Below, piece after piece: positions 19,090 through 27,759 of a stretch of 64,000 bases of DNA. The stretch comes from Pseudomonadota bacterium. GTDB taxonomy: Bacteria > Pseudomonadota > Alphaproteobacteria > Rhizobiales > Xanthobacteraceae. The notes beneath the pieces were generated by a model. The model was given only the letters and a program-made list of their open reading frames with translations, had not been told where the DNA came from and did not search any database. Every line of letters starts with the position of its first letter. Within the stretch, counting starts at the first letter, position 1. The position numbers and the translations under genes were made by a program. The stretch covers positions 1 through 64,000 of the forward strand of contig JAFAGM010000014.1 of NCBI GenBank assembly GCA_023422775.1, given 5' to 3'.

Positions 19090-19543
19090 GCACACCATCC
19101 GCGGCTTCGAGACCTCGCTGACCGGCTATATCACGCCGGACTGGCAGGCCGTGCTCGGCTACGCCTATACCGACGCGCGCATCTCGAAGGATGTGGCGGC
19201 GCCGGGTGTGAACCCGCCGATCGTCGCCGGCAATCGCGTCCAGCTCGTGCCCTACAACCAGGTTTCGCTGTGGAACAAGTACCAGATCGACCCGGTCTGG
19301 GCGGCGGCGCTCGGCGTGATCTATTTCTCGGATTCCTTTGCTTCGTCCGACGACAGCGTGCGCCTGCCCGGCTTTGTCCGCTTCGATGCTGCCGTTTACG
19401 CCAGGATCAACGAGATGTGGCGCGTGCAGTTGAACGTGGAGAACCTGTTCAACAAGGGTTACTGGGCGACTGCCGACGGCAACAACAACATTTCGCCGGG
19501 ACAGAGCAGAACGATTCGACTAGCCGCCCGTGCAACTTTCTGA
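19090..19543 (+). pseudogene. C-terminal remnant of a TonB-dependent siderophore receptor
   Basis: About 150 residues match the last beta strands of FhuA/FecA-type siderophore receptors: IRGFETSLTGYITPDWQAVLGYAYTD (given here in outline), then YNQVSLWNKYQID, ARINEMWRVQLNVENLFNKGY and a C-terminal phenylalanine (LAARATF). The plug, signal peptide and most of the barrel are absent. The upstream bases do not continue the fold. A receptor needs the whole barrel, so this is a decayed gene or a deletion scar, left after loss of roughly three quarters of the gene. Confidence 0.85.
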
Positions 19544-19664
19544 GGTTGTCTGTGTCGGCCGGTCTGCCTGTCTGGCCGATCGTCTGACACCAGGGAAATG
19601 GTGGCGATGCGTCCCGCCTGGCCGGCTCGCTTGCCGCCGCCCGGAGCGGGAGTATATTGCGCCG

Positions 19665-20156
19665 ATGGCTGTCAGCTCGCCCGGTCTGAAAGCGTTTTTG
19701 CTCGCCACGCCTTTCTTCGGCGGCCTTACGGACGCAAGCCTCGAGCTGCTGGTCTCGATGCTGGTCGAGTGCCGCTTCGACGCCGGCGCCACGGTGGTGG
19801 CGGAAGGCGAGCCGGGGCGCTCGATGTTCGTCGTTCACTCCGGCGAACTCGTGGTGAGCAAGTTGGCGGATGCGGGGCGTGTTATTCGCATGGCGCGTCT
19901 CGCGCCCGGTGATTTCTTCGGCGAGATGACGCTGATCGAAATGCAGAACCGGTCGGCCACCGTCGTCGCGGAGAGTCCGACCGTGCTGTACGAGCTTACG
20001 GCCCGAAAACTCTATGAGTGCTACAAGGCCGATATCCAGGCGTATGTGATGGTGATGCAGAACATCAACCGCGAGCTCTGCCGGCGGCTCCGCCGCGCGG
20101 ATCGTCGCATTGCCGAGCTGGAGATGATGCACGGGAGTGAGCGTTCCGCACGCTGA
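19665..20156 (+). CDS. stand-alone cyclic-nucleotide-binding domain protein
   Basis: This 163-residue protein consists of one CRP-type cNMP-binding domain (about 15-130). The phosphate-binding cassette is intact: FGEMTLIEMQNRSATV carries the Glu and Arg that hold the cyclic phosphate. After the core there is a helix (about 125-150) but no helix-turn-helix, so it is unlikely to bind DNA itself. It may act as a signalling adaptor. It follows the receptor remnant and precedes two dispersed repeats; no partner gene is evident. Confidence 0.85.
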   Translation: MAVSSPGLKAFLLATPFFGGLTDASLELLVSMLVECRFDAGATVVAEGEPGRSMFVVHSGELVVSKLADAGRVIRMARLAPGDFFGEMTLIEMQNRSATVVAESPTVLYELTARKLYECYKADIQAYVMVMQNINRELCRRLRRADRRIAELEMMHGSERSAR

Positions 20157-20356
20157 AGGGTGGGCAAAGGCGCTCTCGCACCGTGCCCACCATCCATCAA
20201 CGAATCATGGTGTGAAGGGTGGGCACGCCCACCCTGCGCAGTCCTGTCAGACCTCATCCTGAGAAGCCGCGGTAGCGGCGTCTCGAAGGATGAATGGCAC
20301 GATCGGGGCCACATGGTTCGAGACGCGCGCAAGCGCGCTCCTCACCATGAGGATCG
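20155..20356. repeat. two adjacent dispersed intergenic repeat units
   Basis: The first part (about 20155-20245) contains the unit 'gaagggtgggcaaaggcgc...gtgcccaccatccatca' and then 'gtgaagggtgggcacgcccaccc', a tandem pair with internal complementarity. The second part (about 20248-20356) has 'acctcatcctgagaagccgcggtagcggcgtctcgaaggatgaatgg...' and a closing 'ctcctcaccatgagg', whose ends are complementary (cctcatcctgag / ctcaccatgagg in part). Both look like known high-copy intergenic elements of Bradyrhizobium relatives, by memory and not by search. Confidence 0.55.
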
Positions 20357-20360
20357 GCAA

Positions 20361-21338
20361 TTACTGCTTCTCGATCCCGGCGTCTGCGATCAGCTTGTCC
20401 CAGAGCACCAGCTGCTCCTTCAGGAAGGCGTCGAACTCTTCCGGGGTGCCTGAAAACGCCTCCATGCCGCGCTCGGCGAGCCGGTTCTTGATATCGGGTC
20501 GTTCGATGACCTTGCGGATCTCCGCGTTCAGCTTGACGACCATATCCTTGGGCATGTTGGCCGGGCCGAGATAACCCTGCCACGACGTGATGTCGAAGCC
20601 CTTCACCGTGTTGTCCATGGTGGGCAGGTGCGGCAGCAGGGCCGACGGCTTCCTGGTGGTGACCGCCAGCGCCTTCAGCGCCTTGGCGTTGACGTGGGGC
20701 AGGCCGGTCGGGACGTCGATGAACATCATCGAGACGCGGCCGGCGATCAAGTCGGTGAGTGCCGGCGGCGAGCTTTTGTAGGGGACGTGAAGCAGGTCGA
20801 TCCCGGCGAGGCGCGCAAAGGTCGCGCCCGACACGATCGCCGAGGAGCTGCCGCTGGCGTAGGAGTATTTGCCCGGCTCCTTCTTGGCCAGCGCGATCAG
20901 TTCGGCCACGGAGTTTGCCGGAATGTCCGGATGGATCACCAGCATGAAGGGCAGGTCGCCGGTCCGCGCGATCGGGGTGAAGTCCTTGATCGGGTCGTAG
21001 GTCATGTTCTTCAGCAAATACGGATTTGCCGAATGCGTCGTGTTGGTGGTCACGAACAGCGTGTAACCGTCCGGCGCGGAGCGCGCCACGTAGCTCGCCG
21101 CGATCGAGCCGTTGGCGCCAGCCTTGTTTTCGATGACCATGCTGACGCCAAGCGCCGTGCCGAGCTCCTTCCCGATCAGGCGCGTCGTGGTGTCGGTGCC
21201 GCTGCCGGCGGCGAACGGCAGCACCAGCGTGATGTTGCGGTTGGGGTAGGGGGCCTGCGCGGAAGCCGTTGCAACGAGTGCAAACATCAGGGGCGCTGCC
21301 GCCGCAAGGTGCCGGTAACGCTTCAAAGTCGTCAACAT
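20361..21338 (-). CDS. Bug-family tripartite tricarboxylate transporter binding protein
   Basis: This 325-residue periplasmic binding protein of the TctC/Bug family has a signal peptide (ending ATASAQ), then YPNRNITLVLPFAAGSGTD, the family's ligand-loop motif. Later come ENKAGANGSIAASYVAR and LTDLIAGRVSMMFIDVPTGLPH. Family members bind carboxylates such as citrate, malate or aromatic acids. The membrane partners TctA and TctB are not in the neighbourhood, which is usual for the many orphan Bug proteins of this bacterial group. The substrate is unknown. Confidence 0.92.
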   Translation of the reverse strand: MLTTLKRYRHLAAAAPLMFALVATASAQAPYPNRNITLVLPFAAGSGTDTTTRLIGKELGTALGVSMVIENKAGANGSIAASYVARSAPDGYTLFVTTNTTHSANPYLLKNMTYDPIKDFTPIARTGDLPFMLVIHPDIPANSVAELIALAKKEPGKYSYASGSSSAIVSGATFARLAGIDLLHVPYKSSPPALTDLIAGRVSMMFIDVPTGLPHVNAKALKALAVTTRKPSALLPHLPTMDNTVKGFDITSWQGYLGPANMPKDMVVKLNAEIRKVIERPDIKNRLAERGMEAFSGTPEEFDAFLKEQLVLWDKLIADAGIEKQ

Positions 21339-21450
21339 ATGGTCGTTTCCTCAACTGTCTTATGAACGATTGGCCGGGAAGCTAGCCTGCCCGGGATCAA
21401 AGTGGAAGCCGGTAAGAAGCTACGCCGCAGGCTCCGGATACATGCGTTTC

Positions 21451-22386
21451 TCAGGCCTTTGCCGAGGCGCGCCGCGATGCGATGACCACGCCCGCCAGCA
21501 CCAGCACATAGCCGACCAGGTGGAACAGTCGCAACTGCTCGCCGAGCAGCAGGATCGCCATTGCCGAGCCGAATACCGGCACCAGGTGAAAGAACGGTGC
21601 GGCGCGGTTCGGCCCGATCAACGCCAGCCCGCGGTTGAAGAACGTGTACGCCAGCGTGGAAGGAAAGATTACGACATAGGCCAGCGCCGTCATCGAAATC
21701 AGGTCGAACTTCAGCGTCGCGCCGGTCGAAAACTCCCAGATCGAGAACGGCAGCAGCATCATCGCGCCGCAACAGGTGGTGAACGAGATCAGCGACAATG
21801 CGTGCGTCACCGGACGCCTCGGCATCAGCGCCGAATACAGCCCGAACGATACCAGCGAACTCGCAAACATCAGGTCTCCCCGGTTGAAGCTGATGCCGGC
21901 GAGCGTGCTGAAGTCGCCGCGCAGGATGATGGTCAGCACGCCCGCGAGCGAGATGGTGATGCCGGCGAGCTGTGCGCCGGTCAGGCGGACGCCGAACAGG
22001 GCCAGCGACCACAGCGCCACGAACAGCGGCCCGGCCGACTGGATCAGCAGCGCATTCAGCGCCTCGGTATACTGCATGGCCCAGTAGGAGATCGCGTTGT
22101 TGTAGGCGAACCCGATCGCCGACAGGAACACCATCATCGGCAAATGCGCGCGCAGCACTGGCCAGTCGCGCTTCAGATGCGGCCAGGCGAACGGGAGCAG
22201 GATGAGAAAGGTGCCGATCCAGCGCAGGCAGGACAATGTCAGCGGCGGTACGTGGCCGGCGACGTGGCGCGCCAGCACGATGTTGCCGGCCCAGAACAGC
22301 GAGGTCAGGCTGAGCAGCAGGTATGGCTGGTTGTTCAGCCACCGGATTGGATGGCGGGCGGGCGGCGCTGGTGCGGGGTGGGTCAT
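21451..22386 (-). CDS. EamA/DMT-family transporter, paralogue 1
   Basis: This 311-residue membrane protein has ten hydrophobic segments in two EamA repeats (about 25-155 and 170-300). Diagnostic stretches are PYLLLSLTSLFWAGNIVLAR, LTLSCLRWIGTFLILLPFAW and, in the second repeat, the RAAPFFHLVPVFG element. Members export or exchange small metabolites; the substrate is unknown here. It is clearly paralogous to the gene at 25473, sharing whole motifs such as FNRGDL, LIQSAGPL/LLQSAGPL and IG-NRAAPFFH-VPVFG. Confidence 0.92.
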   Translation of the reverse strand: MTHPAPAPPARHPIRWLNNQPYLLLSLTSLFWAGNIVLARHVAGHVPPLTLSCLRWIGTFLILLPFAWPHLKRDWPVLRAHLPMMVFLSAIGFAYNNAISYWAMQYTEALNALLIQSAGPLFVALWSLALFGVRLTGAQLAGITISLAGVLTIILRGDFSTLAGISFNRGDLMFASSLVSFGLYSALMPRRPVTHALSLISFTTCCGAMMLLPFSIWEFSTGATLKFDLISMTALAYVVIFPSTLAYTFFNRGLALIGPNRAAPFFHLVPVFGSAMAILLLGEQLRLFHLVGYVLVLAGVVIASRRASAKA

Positions 22387-22483
22387 GTCTCGCGGCGACT
22401 TGTGCCGGATTCCTGGTGAGAGACAAGACCCGTGCGTGCAATGCTACAATGTCCGGTATCGCCGAATGCGTGAGGAGCCGTGG

Positions 22484-22885
22484 ATGGGTGTGGATTTGCT
22501 GAATGTGAAGGGTCTGCGGGAGATGGACCAGCAGGCGCCGGTGGTGATGGTGAACCTGATGCGCTTCCGCGAGCGCTCGCTCGATGGCGACGGATCGGGC
22601 TGGGACGCCTATCTGCGCTACAGCGCGCTCACGGTGCCGATGATCAAGGCGCGCGGCGGCACGCTGCTGTGGACCGGCGACGCCAAAACGGTCGCGCTCG
22701 GACGGCAGGACGGCAATCAATGGGACTACCTGGCGCTGGTGTATTATCCGACCGTCACCGCTTTCCTCGATATGATGACGTCGCACGACTACGAACAGCG
22801 CTGCGACCGCCACCGCACCAACGGCTGCGCCGAACACGTGATCATCGCGACGAAGGAGGCGTACAGCAAGTTCAGGATGAGGTGA
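22484..22885 (+). CDS. DUF1330-like protein
   Basis: This 133-residue protein has an alpha-beta (dimeric ferredoxin-like) pattern: VVMVNLMRFRERS at the first strand, YSALTVPMIKARGGTLLWTG in the middle and WDYLALVYYPTVTAFLDMMT near the end. It resembles DUF1330 and stress-responsive barrel relatives, a family without a firm function. The start at 22484 follows GAGGAG; the longer frame upstream is antisense to the EamA gene. It is divergent from the transporter gene. Confidence 0.72.
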   Translation: MGVDLLNVKGLREMDQQAPVVMVNLMRFRERSLDGDGSGWDAYLRYSALTVPMIKARGGTLLWTGDAKTVALGRQDGNQWDYLALVYYPTVTAFLDMMTSHDYEQRCDRHRTNGCAEHVIIATKEAYSKFRMR

Positions 22886-22910
22886 GGTGAGGCGTGCATG
22901 ATCAACACCC

Positions 22911-23050
22911 ACCGCTGTCATGCTCCGCGAAGGCGGAGCATCCAGTACGCCGCGGCTTCTCGGTCCGATCCGAGGTCTCTGGAATACTGGGTCACCCGCC
23001 GGAGCCTGTCATCGGGCGCGCATTCGCGCGACCCGTTGGCGGGTGACGAC
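22911..23050. repeat. REP-like palindromic repeat, copy 2
   Basis: This copy has the same block order as the element at 2078: an opening hairpin (TGCTCCGCgaaGGCGGAGCA), 'tccagtacgccgcggcttctcggt', 'tctctggaatactggg', and a closing stem (gtcacccgcc ... ggcgggtgac). The closing stem is interrupted by about 35 extra bases that form their own small palindrome (gggcgcgcattcgcgcgaccc). This suggests a variant, or insertion of one small repeat into another. It lies between two convergent genes. Confidence 0.75.
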
Positions 23051-23069
23051 AACTTCTATTCCGCGAGTG

Positions 23070-24290
23070 TCAAAACTTCCGCACCAGGTCCGGTGTGATC
23101 TCGCTGAGGGAGCGGATGCCGAGCAGCGCCAGGTCGCGGTCGATCTCGGCCTGCAGCAGCGTGATCGCGCGCTGCACGCCGGCCTTGCCGCCGGCGATCG
23201 CGGCATAGAGGAAGGGGCGGCCGACCCAGACGAAATGCGCGCCCAGCGCCAGCGCCTTGATCACGTCGGTGCCGCGGCGGATGCCGCCGTCGACCATGAT
23301 CGTCATGCCCTTCGCTTCCGCGGCGATCTCCGGCAGCGTGCGCAGGCCGGACATGGTGTAGTCGAGCTGGCGGCCGCCATGGTTGGAGAGCATCACGCCG
23401 TCGACACCGCTCTCTCGCGCGATCCTGGCGTCCGCGGGCGAGACCAGTCCCTTGACGACGAGCTTGCCCTTCCACTTCTTGCGGATCAGTTCGACATGCT
23501 TCCAGGCGAGCTGGTCGCGGTGGCCGATATTGCGCATCAGATTCTTGGCCAGCACCGGCGGACCGCGCTTGGCGTCCATGTTCTCGAAATGCGGCATGCC
23601 GAAATTCTTCACAGTGCGGGCCCAGGTGCCGAACAGCCAGTGCGGATGCGTCACCGTATCCCAGAACACGCGCGGCGTGATCGCGAGCGGCACTTGAAAG
23701 CCGTTGCGGATGTTGTTCTCGCGGTTGGGCGGCACCGGCACGTCGGCGGTGACGACGAAGGTGTCGTAGCCGGCGGCGGCGACCCGGTCGACCAGCGGCT
23801 CGATGCGCTCCGGCAGGCCGGCGAGATAGGCCTGATACCATGCGGCGTCGTTCTCGCGCCGCACGTCTTCCAGCGTGATCAGCGACGAGGCGCTGAGAAT
23901 CATCGGCACGTTGGTTTCGGCCGCCGCCCGCGTCAGCACGATGTCGCCGCGATAGGCGCAGAGCGCCGAGGAGCCCATCGGCGGTATCCCGAACGGCGAG
24001 GCGTAACGCTTGCCGAACAGTGTCGCGGTCTGGTCGCGGCCGGAAACGTCGTTGAGCACGCGCGGCACGAAACCGTATTCGTCGAAGGCTTTCCGGTTGT
24101 CGCGCACGGCCGCATCGGTCTCGGCGCCGCCGGAAATATAGCCGTAGAGGAACTTCGGAATCCGGCGCCGCGCGGTCACCTCGAAATCGTCGAGCGTGAG
24201 ATATTTCTGCAAGGCCCGTGGCACGGAGTTCTCGGTGCGGGTAACGGTAGCGGGCGGGGCGGTGGTCGCTGAGGTCGATTTGTCGAGCAC
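23070..24290 (-). CDS. FMN-dependent alpha-hydroxyacid oxidase/dehydrogenase
   Basis: This 406-residue TIM-barrel flavoenzyme of the glycolate oxidase / L-lactate dehydrogenase family has an N-terminal LDDFEVTARRRIPKFLYGYI. It continues with FGIPPMGSSALCAYRGD and the FMN-contacting KGLVSPADARIARESGVDG. The catalytic SNHGGRQLD carries the active-site His and substrate-binding Arg, followed by MVDGGIRRGTDVIKALALGA. It oxidises a 2-hydroxyacid to the 2-oxoacid; side-chain specificity is not readable. No membrane-anchor segment is obvious. It lies upstream of the orphan mlaD-like gene's 3' side, convergent with the DUF1330-like gene. Confidence 0.92.
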   Translation of the reverse strand: MLDKSTSATTAPPATVTRTENSVPRALQKYLTLDDFEVTARRRIPKFLYGYISGGAETDAAVRDNRKAFDEYGFVPRVLNDVSGRDQTATLFGKRYASPFGIPPMGSSALCAYRGDIVLTRAAAETNVPMILSASSLITLEDVRRENDAAWYQAYLAGLPERIEPLVDRVAAAGYDTFVVTADVPVPPNRENNIRNGFQVPLAITPRVFWDTVTHPHWLFGTWARTVKNFGMPHFENMDAKRGPPVLAKNLMRNIGHRDQLAWKHVELIRKKWKGKLVVKGLVSPADARIARESGVDGVMLSNHGGRQLDYTMSGLRTLPEIAAEAKGMTIMVDGGIRRGTDVIKALALGAHFVWVGRPFLYAAIAGGKAGVQRAITLLQAEIDRDLALLGIRSLSEITPDLVRKF

Positions 24291-24327
24291 GTCGGGCGTT
24301 TCCGTTATTCCTGGTTCTTGATCGAAG

Positions 24328-25149
24328 CTACCGTCTGGCGGGCGCGGCCGGCGGGCTGCTGCCGAACTTGCTGCTGTTGATGGACTGGCTGAGCTCGCCG
24401 AACATCTTGCGGGTGTCGGCGATGACAGAACCGGATTTCTTGTTGAAACTCTCGATCAGTTCGCGCAGCGAGATCACGGTCGGCAGCAACTCGCCGCCAT
24501 ATTTGTCGCTGGCGAGGCTCCCCATGAAATCCTTTGTCTTGTCCAGCGCGCCGTCAACGGCGGCGATGCCGTCTTCGGCGGTCGAGATGATGCTGGTGAT
24601 CCTCGCGCCATTGCCGGACAGCGAGGCAGTGAAGCTTTCGAAATTCCGCAGCGTATCTTTCACCGCCGCCTCGTTGTCGGAGATCACCTTGTCGACGTTG
24701 CGCAGCGCCAAGCGGATCTTTTCCTGGGTGTTGAGCGTCCCGAAGGGGTCGGCGGACAGTTCGGGAATGCCGTCTTCGCCCTTTCGCGGCGGCAGCGCCT
24801 CGTCGGAGCCGCCGGTGAACGAGATCGCGGCAATCCCGGTCAGCCCCTGGAACTCGAGGCCGACCTGGGTGTCGCTCTTGACCGGCGTGTTGCCGTCGAT
24901 CATCGCGAGCGCCACGACGCGGCGGGGATGGTCGAGCTTCAGCGAGACCACTTCGCCGACCCGGATGCCGGAGAAATTGACGCTGCCACCCTTGCGCAGG
25001 CCGGAAGCCGAGCCTTCGAAAATCACCCGGAACGGCACCTGCTGCTTGATGCCCGCGAGCCTCCGGTAGGTGAGGAACGCGCCGAACGACCCGGCAATCA
25101 GGGCCAGGGTCAGGGTGCCGATCATCAGATTGCTGGCGCGCGCTCTCAT
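24328..25149 (-). CDS. MlaD/MCE-domain lipid transport protein, orphan
   Basis: This 273-residue protein has a single N-terminal membrane anchor (LMIGTLTLALIAGSFGAFLTY), an MCE domain (about 38-118: FRVIFEGSASGLRKGGSVNF, GIRVGEVVSLKL) and a C-terminal helical part that ends proline-rich. MCE proteins form hexameric rings that carry lipids between membranes, with an MlaE permease and MlaF ATPase. Neither partner is adjacent, so they must be elsewhere or the protein works alone. The start at 25149 (AAGG upstream) was chosen because the next residues enter the anchor helix. Confidence 0.88.
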   Translation of the reverse strand: MRARASNLMIGTLTLALIAGSFGAFLTYRRLAGIKQQVPFRVIFEGSASGLRKGGSVNFSGIRVGEVVSLKLDHPRRVVALAMIDGNTPVKSDTQVGLEFQGLTGIAAISFTGGSDEALPPRKGEDGIPELSADPFGTLNTQEKIRLALRNVDKVISDNEAAVKDTLRNFESFTASLSGNGARITSIISTAEDGIAAVDGALDKTKDFMGSLASDKYGGELLPTVISLRELIESFNKKSGSVIADTRKMFGELSQSINSSKFGSSPPAAPARR

Positions 25150-25472
25150 CGAAAACCTTGCGAAGCGGGCTCCACAGATAGCGGATTTGCCGCAGCAAGT
25201 CACCGCGCCCGGCGACCCGGAACCAAGGGACAAGGGGCGCTGCGAGGGTGGCGATTTCCGTCCTTCCTCGGAGACATTGGCGCAGCCGACCGGCACGTCC
25301 AGGCTGGGGACCAGTGCCTTTGCGTGCCTGTTTGTCCGTCGAGCCGTAAGCCGCGACCAGATTGATGTGAGCTTGAACGTCCGTGCCGGTCATATTTAAC
25401 GAGTGGAATGCATTTCTGGAGTGGCGCAAACGTGACAGGCTGCGTGCCCGATTGAGCTCGGATATCTGCCTT
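25150..25472. other. 323-base non-coding stretch
   Basis: No credible gene is present. It must hold the promoter of the mlaD-like gene at its left edge and the 3' end of the EamA gene at its right. I see no strong hairpin or known repeat in it. Confidence 0.5.
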
Positions 25473-26432
25473 TCACGAACTCACGTCCTGGGCAGCTTGA
25501 GGCTTTCGCGACGCCACGAACACGCCGGTCAGCACCAGCGCGAAGCCGACGAAGTGGAACACTTGCGGGTGCTCGCCGAGAAAGACGATGGACATGACGG
25601 TGCCGAATACCGGCACCACGTGGAAGAACGGCGCGGCGCGGTTGGCCCCGATAAGCTGCACGCCGCGATTGAAGCAGAGATAGGCGAGGGTGGAGGGAAA
25701 CAGCGCGACGTAGAACAGCGTCAGCAGGTTCGCGGCGTCGATCCGCATCAGCGGCCGCGCGAACAGTTCCCAGACGAACAAGGGGATCAGGCAAGCTGCT
25801 CCGGCGCCGAAGGTGAAGGCGACGAACGACAGGCCGTGAATGTTCGGCCGCTTCAGCGACAGCACCGAGTAGAGCCCGAAGATCGCCAGCGCCACGATGA
25901 AGATCAGGTCGCCGCGGTTGAACTCGATATTGGAAAGCTTGGTGAGGTCGCCGTGCATCAGGATGACGAGCACGCCGGCCATCGACAGCATGATGCCCGC
26001 GGCCTGCGCCAGCGTCAGCCGCACGCCCAGCAGCATCAGTGACCACACCGCGACGACCAGCGGCCCGGCCGATTGCAGGAGCAGCGTGTTGAGCGCTTGG
26101 GTGTGCTCCAGCGCCCAGTATTGCAGGGTGTTGAATGCGCCGATGCCGGTGATCGAGAGCACGATCATGATGCCGAGGCGGCCGCGAATCGCGGCCCAGT
26201 CGCGCACCAGATGTTTCCAGGCAAACGGCAGGATGACCAGGAACGCAAGCGACCAGCGCAGGAAGGAAAGCGTGACGGGCGGGATGTGGCCGGCAGCCAG
26301 CCGTCCGACGATGGCGTTGCCGGCCCAGCACAGCGCCGTTATGCTGAGCAGCAGATAGGGCTGGTTGGCGAGCCAGCTTGCCGATGACGAGGAAGTAGTG
26401 GGTTCGGAAGCCGACATCTGGACCCGGTTCAT
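25473..26432 (-). CDS. EamA/DMT-family transporter, paralogue 2
   Basis: This 319-residue membrane protein has ten hydrophobic segments and two EamA repeats, similar along its length to the protein at 21451: PYLLLSITALCWAGNAIVGR, LNTLLLQSAGPLVVAVWSL, NRAAPFFHVVPVFGTVMS. The Met at 26432 is chosen as start; one at 26417 is nearly equivalent. Further upstream the frame is arginine-rich and unlike the family. The substrate is unknown. Its paralogue lies about 4 kb away on the same strand, with three unrelated genes between. Confidence 0.91.
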   Translation of the reverse strand: MNRVQMSASEPTTSSSSASWLANQPYLLLSITALCWAGNAIVGRLAAGHIPPVTLSFLRWSLAFLVILPFAWKHLVRDWAAIRGRLGIMIVLSITGIGAFNTLQYWALEHTQALNTLLLQSAGPLVVAVWSLMLLGVRLTLAQAAGIMLSMAGVLVILMHGDLTKLSNIEFNRGDLIFIVALAIFGLYSVLSLKRPNIHGLSFVAFTFGAGAACLIPLFVWELFARPLMRIDAANLLTLFYVALFPSTLAYLCFNRGVQLIGANRAAPFFHVVPVFGTVMSIVFLGEHPQVFHFVGFALVLTGVFVASRKPQAAQDVSS

Positions 26433-26746
26433 GACGCCGCGGCCCGCCCGGCAAGGTGCGCCGGGCCGGTGATGTGGCCCGGCCGGAGTCACAGACACGG
26501 ATTTGACCGGTTCATCAATGACGCAGACGCATCGCCCCCATGCGCGCCGGCGCAGCCACCTGTTTGATGTTGCAAAGACCGTCGCGACCATGCAATCTTA
26601 GGACGATTTATCAGTACGATCCAACCTCGGTTTGTTTTTGGGTATGCCGCGGTTGGTCCGGTCCAGTTTCATTTGAGTTATCGAGCGATCGTTCGATCGA
26701 TTGGGACCACGGCAGGCGGCGGCGCGTTCAGCGGCCGGGTTTGTCC
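26433..26746. other. 314-base stretch without an assigned gene
   Basis: Apart from promoter space for the leftward EamA gene and the rightward small gene, nothing recognisable is seen. Part of it is unusually AT-rich for this genome (26580-26710). Confidence 0.45.
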
Positions 26747-26959
26747 GTGAGATCGAATTTTGCAAACGGGTGGGTCATTCCTTTGGACAAGCCATCGCCG
26801 GCCGAAGAGGTCGCGGCGGAAACGCGTCAGGCGTTCGCGGTTCGCGCCAATTCCATTCTGGCATTCATCGAGTGTGACGAAGAGTTGCGCCCGAAACTAC
26901 GTGAGGCGATCGTCGAGGCGATGCTGTGGGCGCAGACGCAGCCCAGGCTTTCCGGATAG
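26747..26959 (+). CDS. small hypothetical protein
   Basis: A 70-residue product starts from a GTG at 26747: VRSNFANGWVIPLDKP, then a helical segment rich in Glu and Ala (EEVAAETRQAFAVRANSILA, EELRPKLREAIVEAMLWAQ). The frame is open further upstream, but that part is Arg/Cys-rich and not protein-like, so the short version is preferred. No family is recognised and no ribosome site is strong. It is kept because codon use and the amphipathic helices look genuine. Confidence 0.4.
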   Translation: MRSNFANGWVIPLDKPSPAEEVAAETRQAFAVRANSILAFIECDEELRPKLREAIVEAMLWAQTQPRLSG

Positions 26960-26994
26960 CCACGCTCGTCGCAAGGCGCCGAAGGAAGTCCGGC

Positions 26995-27468
26995 TCACGC
27001 CGTGAGCGGCCGTGTGATCGCCTCGGCCGCCTTCACGGCGTCGTCGGGAGCGAGTTCGACCTGCAGGCCGCGCTGGCCGCCGTTGAGAAACACGCTCGTG
27101 TGGACCAGCGCCGTCGTCTCGATCGCGACCGGCACGCGCTTCTTCTGGCCGAACGGGCTGATGCCGCCGACGTGGTAGCCGGTCAGGCGTTCGGCATCGG
27201 CCGGGCGCATCATCCTGGCGGCCTTGCCGCCGAACGCGCCGGCGAGTTTTTTCATGCTGACTTCGCAGTCCGACGGCACCACGGCGCAGACCGGCTTGCC
27301 GTCGACCTCGGCCATCAGCGTCTTGAGCACGCGGGAGGCCTCGACGCCGAGCGATTCGGCTGCCTGCAGCCCGATGCTCTCGGCGTCGGGATCGTAGTCG
27401 TAGGCGTGCAAGGTGAATTTCACGCCCAGCCTGTCCAGCATCTGGGTTGCGCGGGTGGTTTTGGACAT
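26995..27468 (-). CDS. ybaK: Cys-tRNA(Pro)/aminoacyl-tRNA deacylase YbaK
   Basis: This 157-residue YbaK/EbsC-family protein has KTTRATQMLDRLGVKFTLHAY at the N-terminus and the key lysine region VLKTLMAEVDGKPVCAVVP. It ends with GISPFGQKKRVPVAIE followed by VFLNGGQRGLQVELAP, the ligand-pocket motif. It hydrolyses misacylated Cys-tRNA(Pro) as a proofreading factor. The start at 27468 is chosen to fit the family N-terminus. It is a single gene, divergent from purA. Confidence 0.92.
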   Translation of the reverse strand: MSKTTRATQMLDRLGVKFTLHAYDYDPDAESIGLQAAESLGVEASRVLKTLMAEVDGKPVCAVVPSDCEVSMKKLAGAFGGKAARMMRPADAERLTGYHVGGISPFGQKKRVPVAIETTALVHTSVFLNGGQRGLQVELAPDDAVKAAEAITRPLTA

Positions 27469-27759
27469 CGCCGTTCCGTCTTTGCCGAATGTTAATGCGA
27501 CGGGGTAGGGGACGGTCCCGCCGCCGTTCACAAATATTACGGGGATTCAATGGGTTGTAGACCGTCCAAGGCCCCATAAAGCCGCCTTCTTGCTTGCCTA
27601 GATCACTCGCTTCCTTTATCCGGTGGGGCTGCCTTGGATGCGAACGGCCCCGGCCGTGACTTTGGCTGGGCAAGGCTAGCGCATGATCCGGAACAATGGC
27701 TACCGGTTTGCCGGGAACTTCATGCTGGGACCAACTGAGTTGCAGGGAACACGTTAGAA

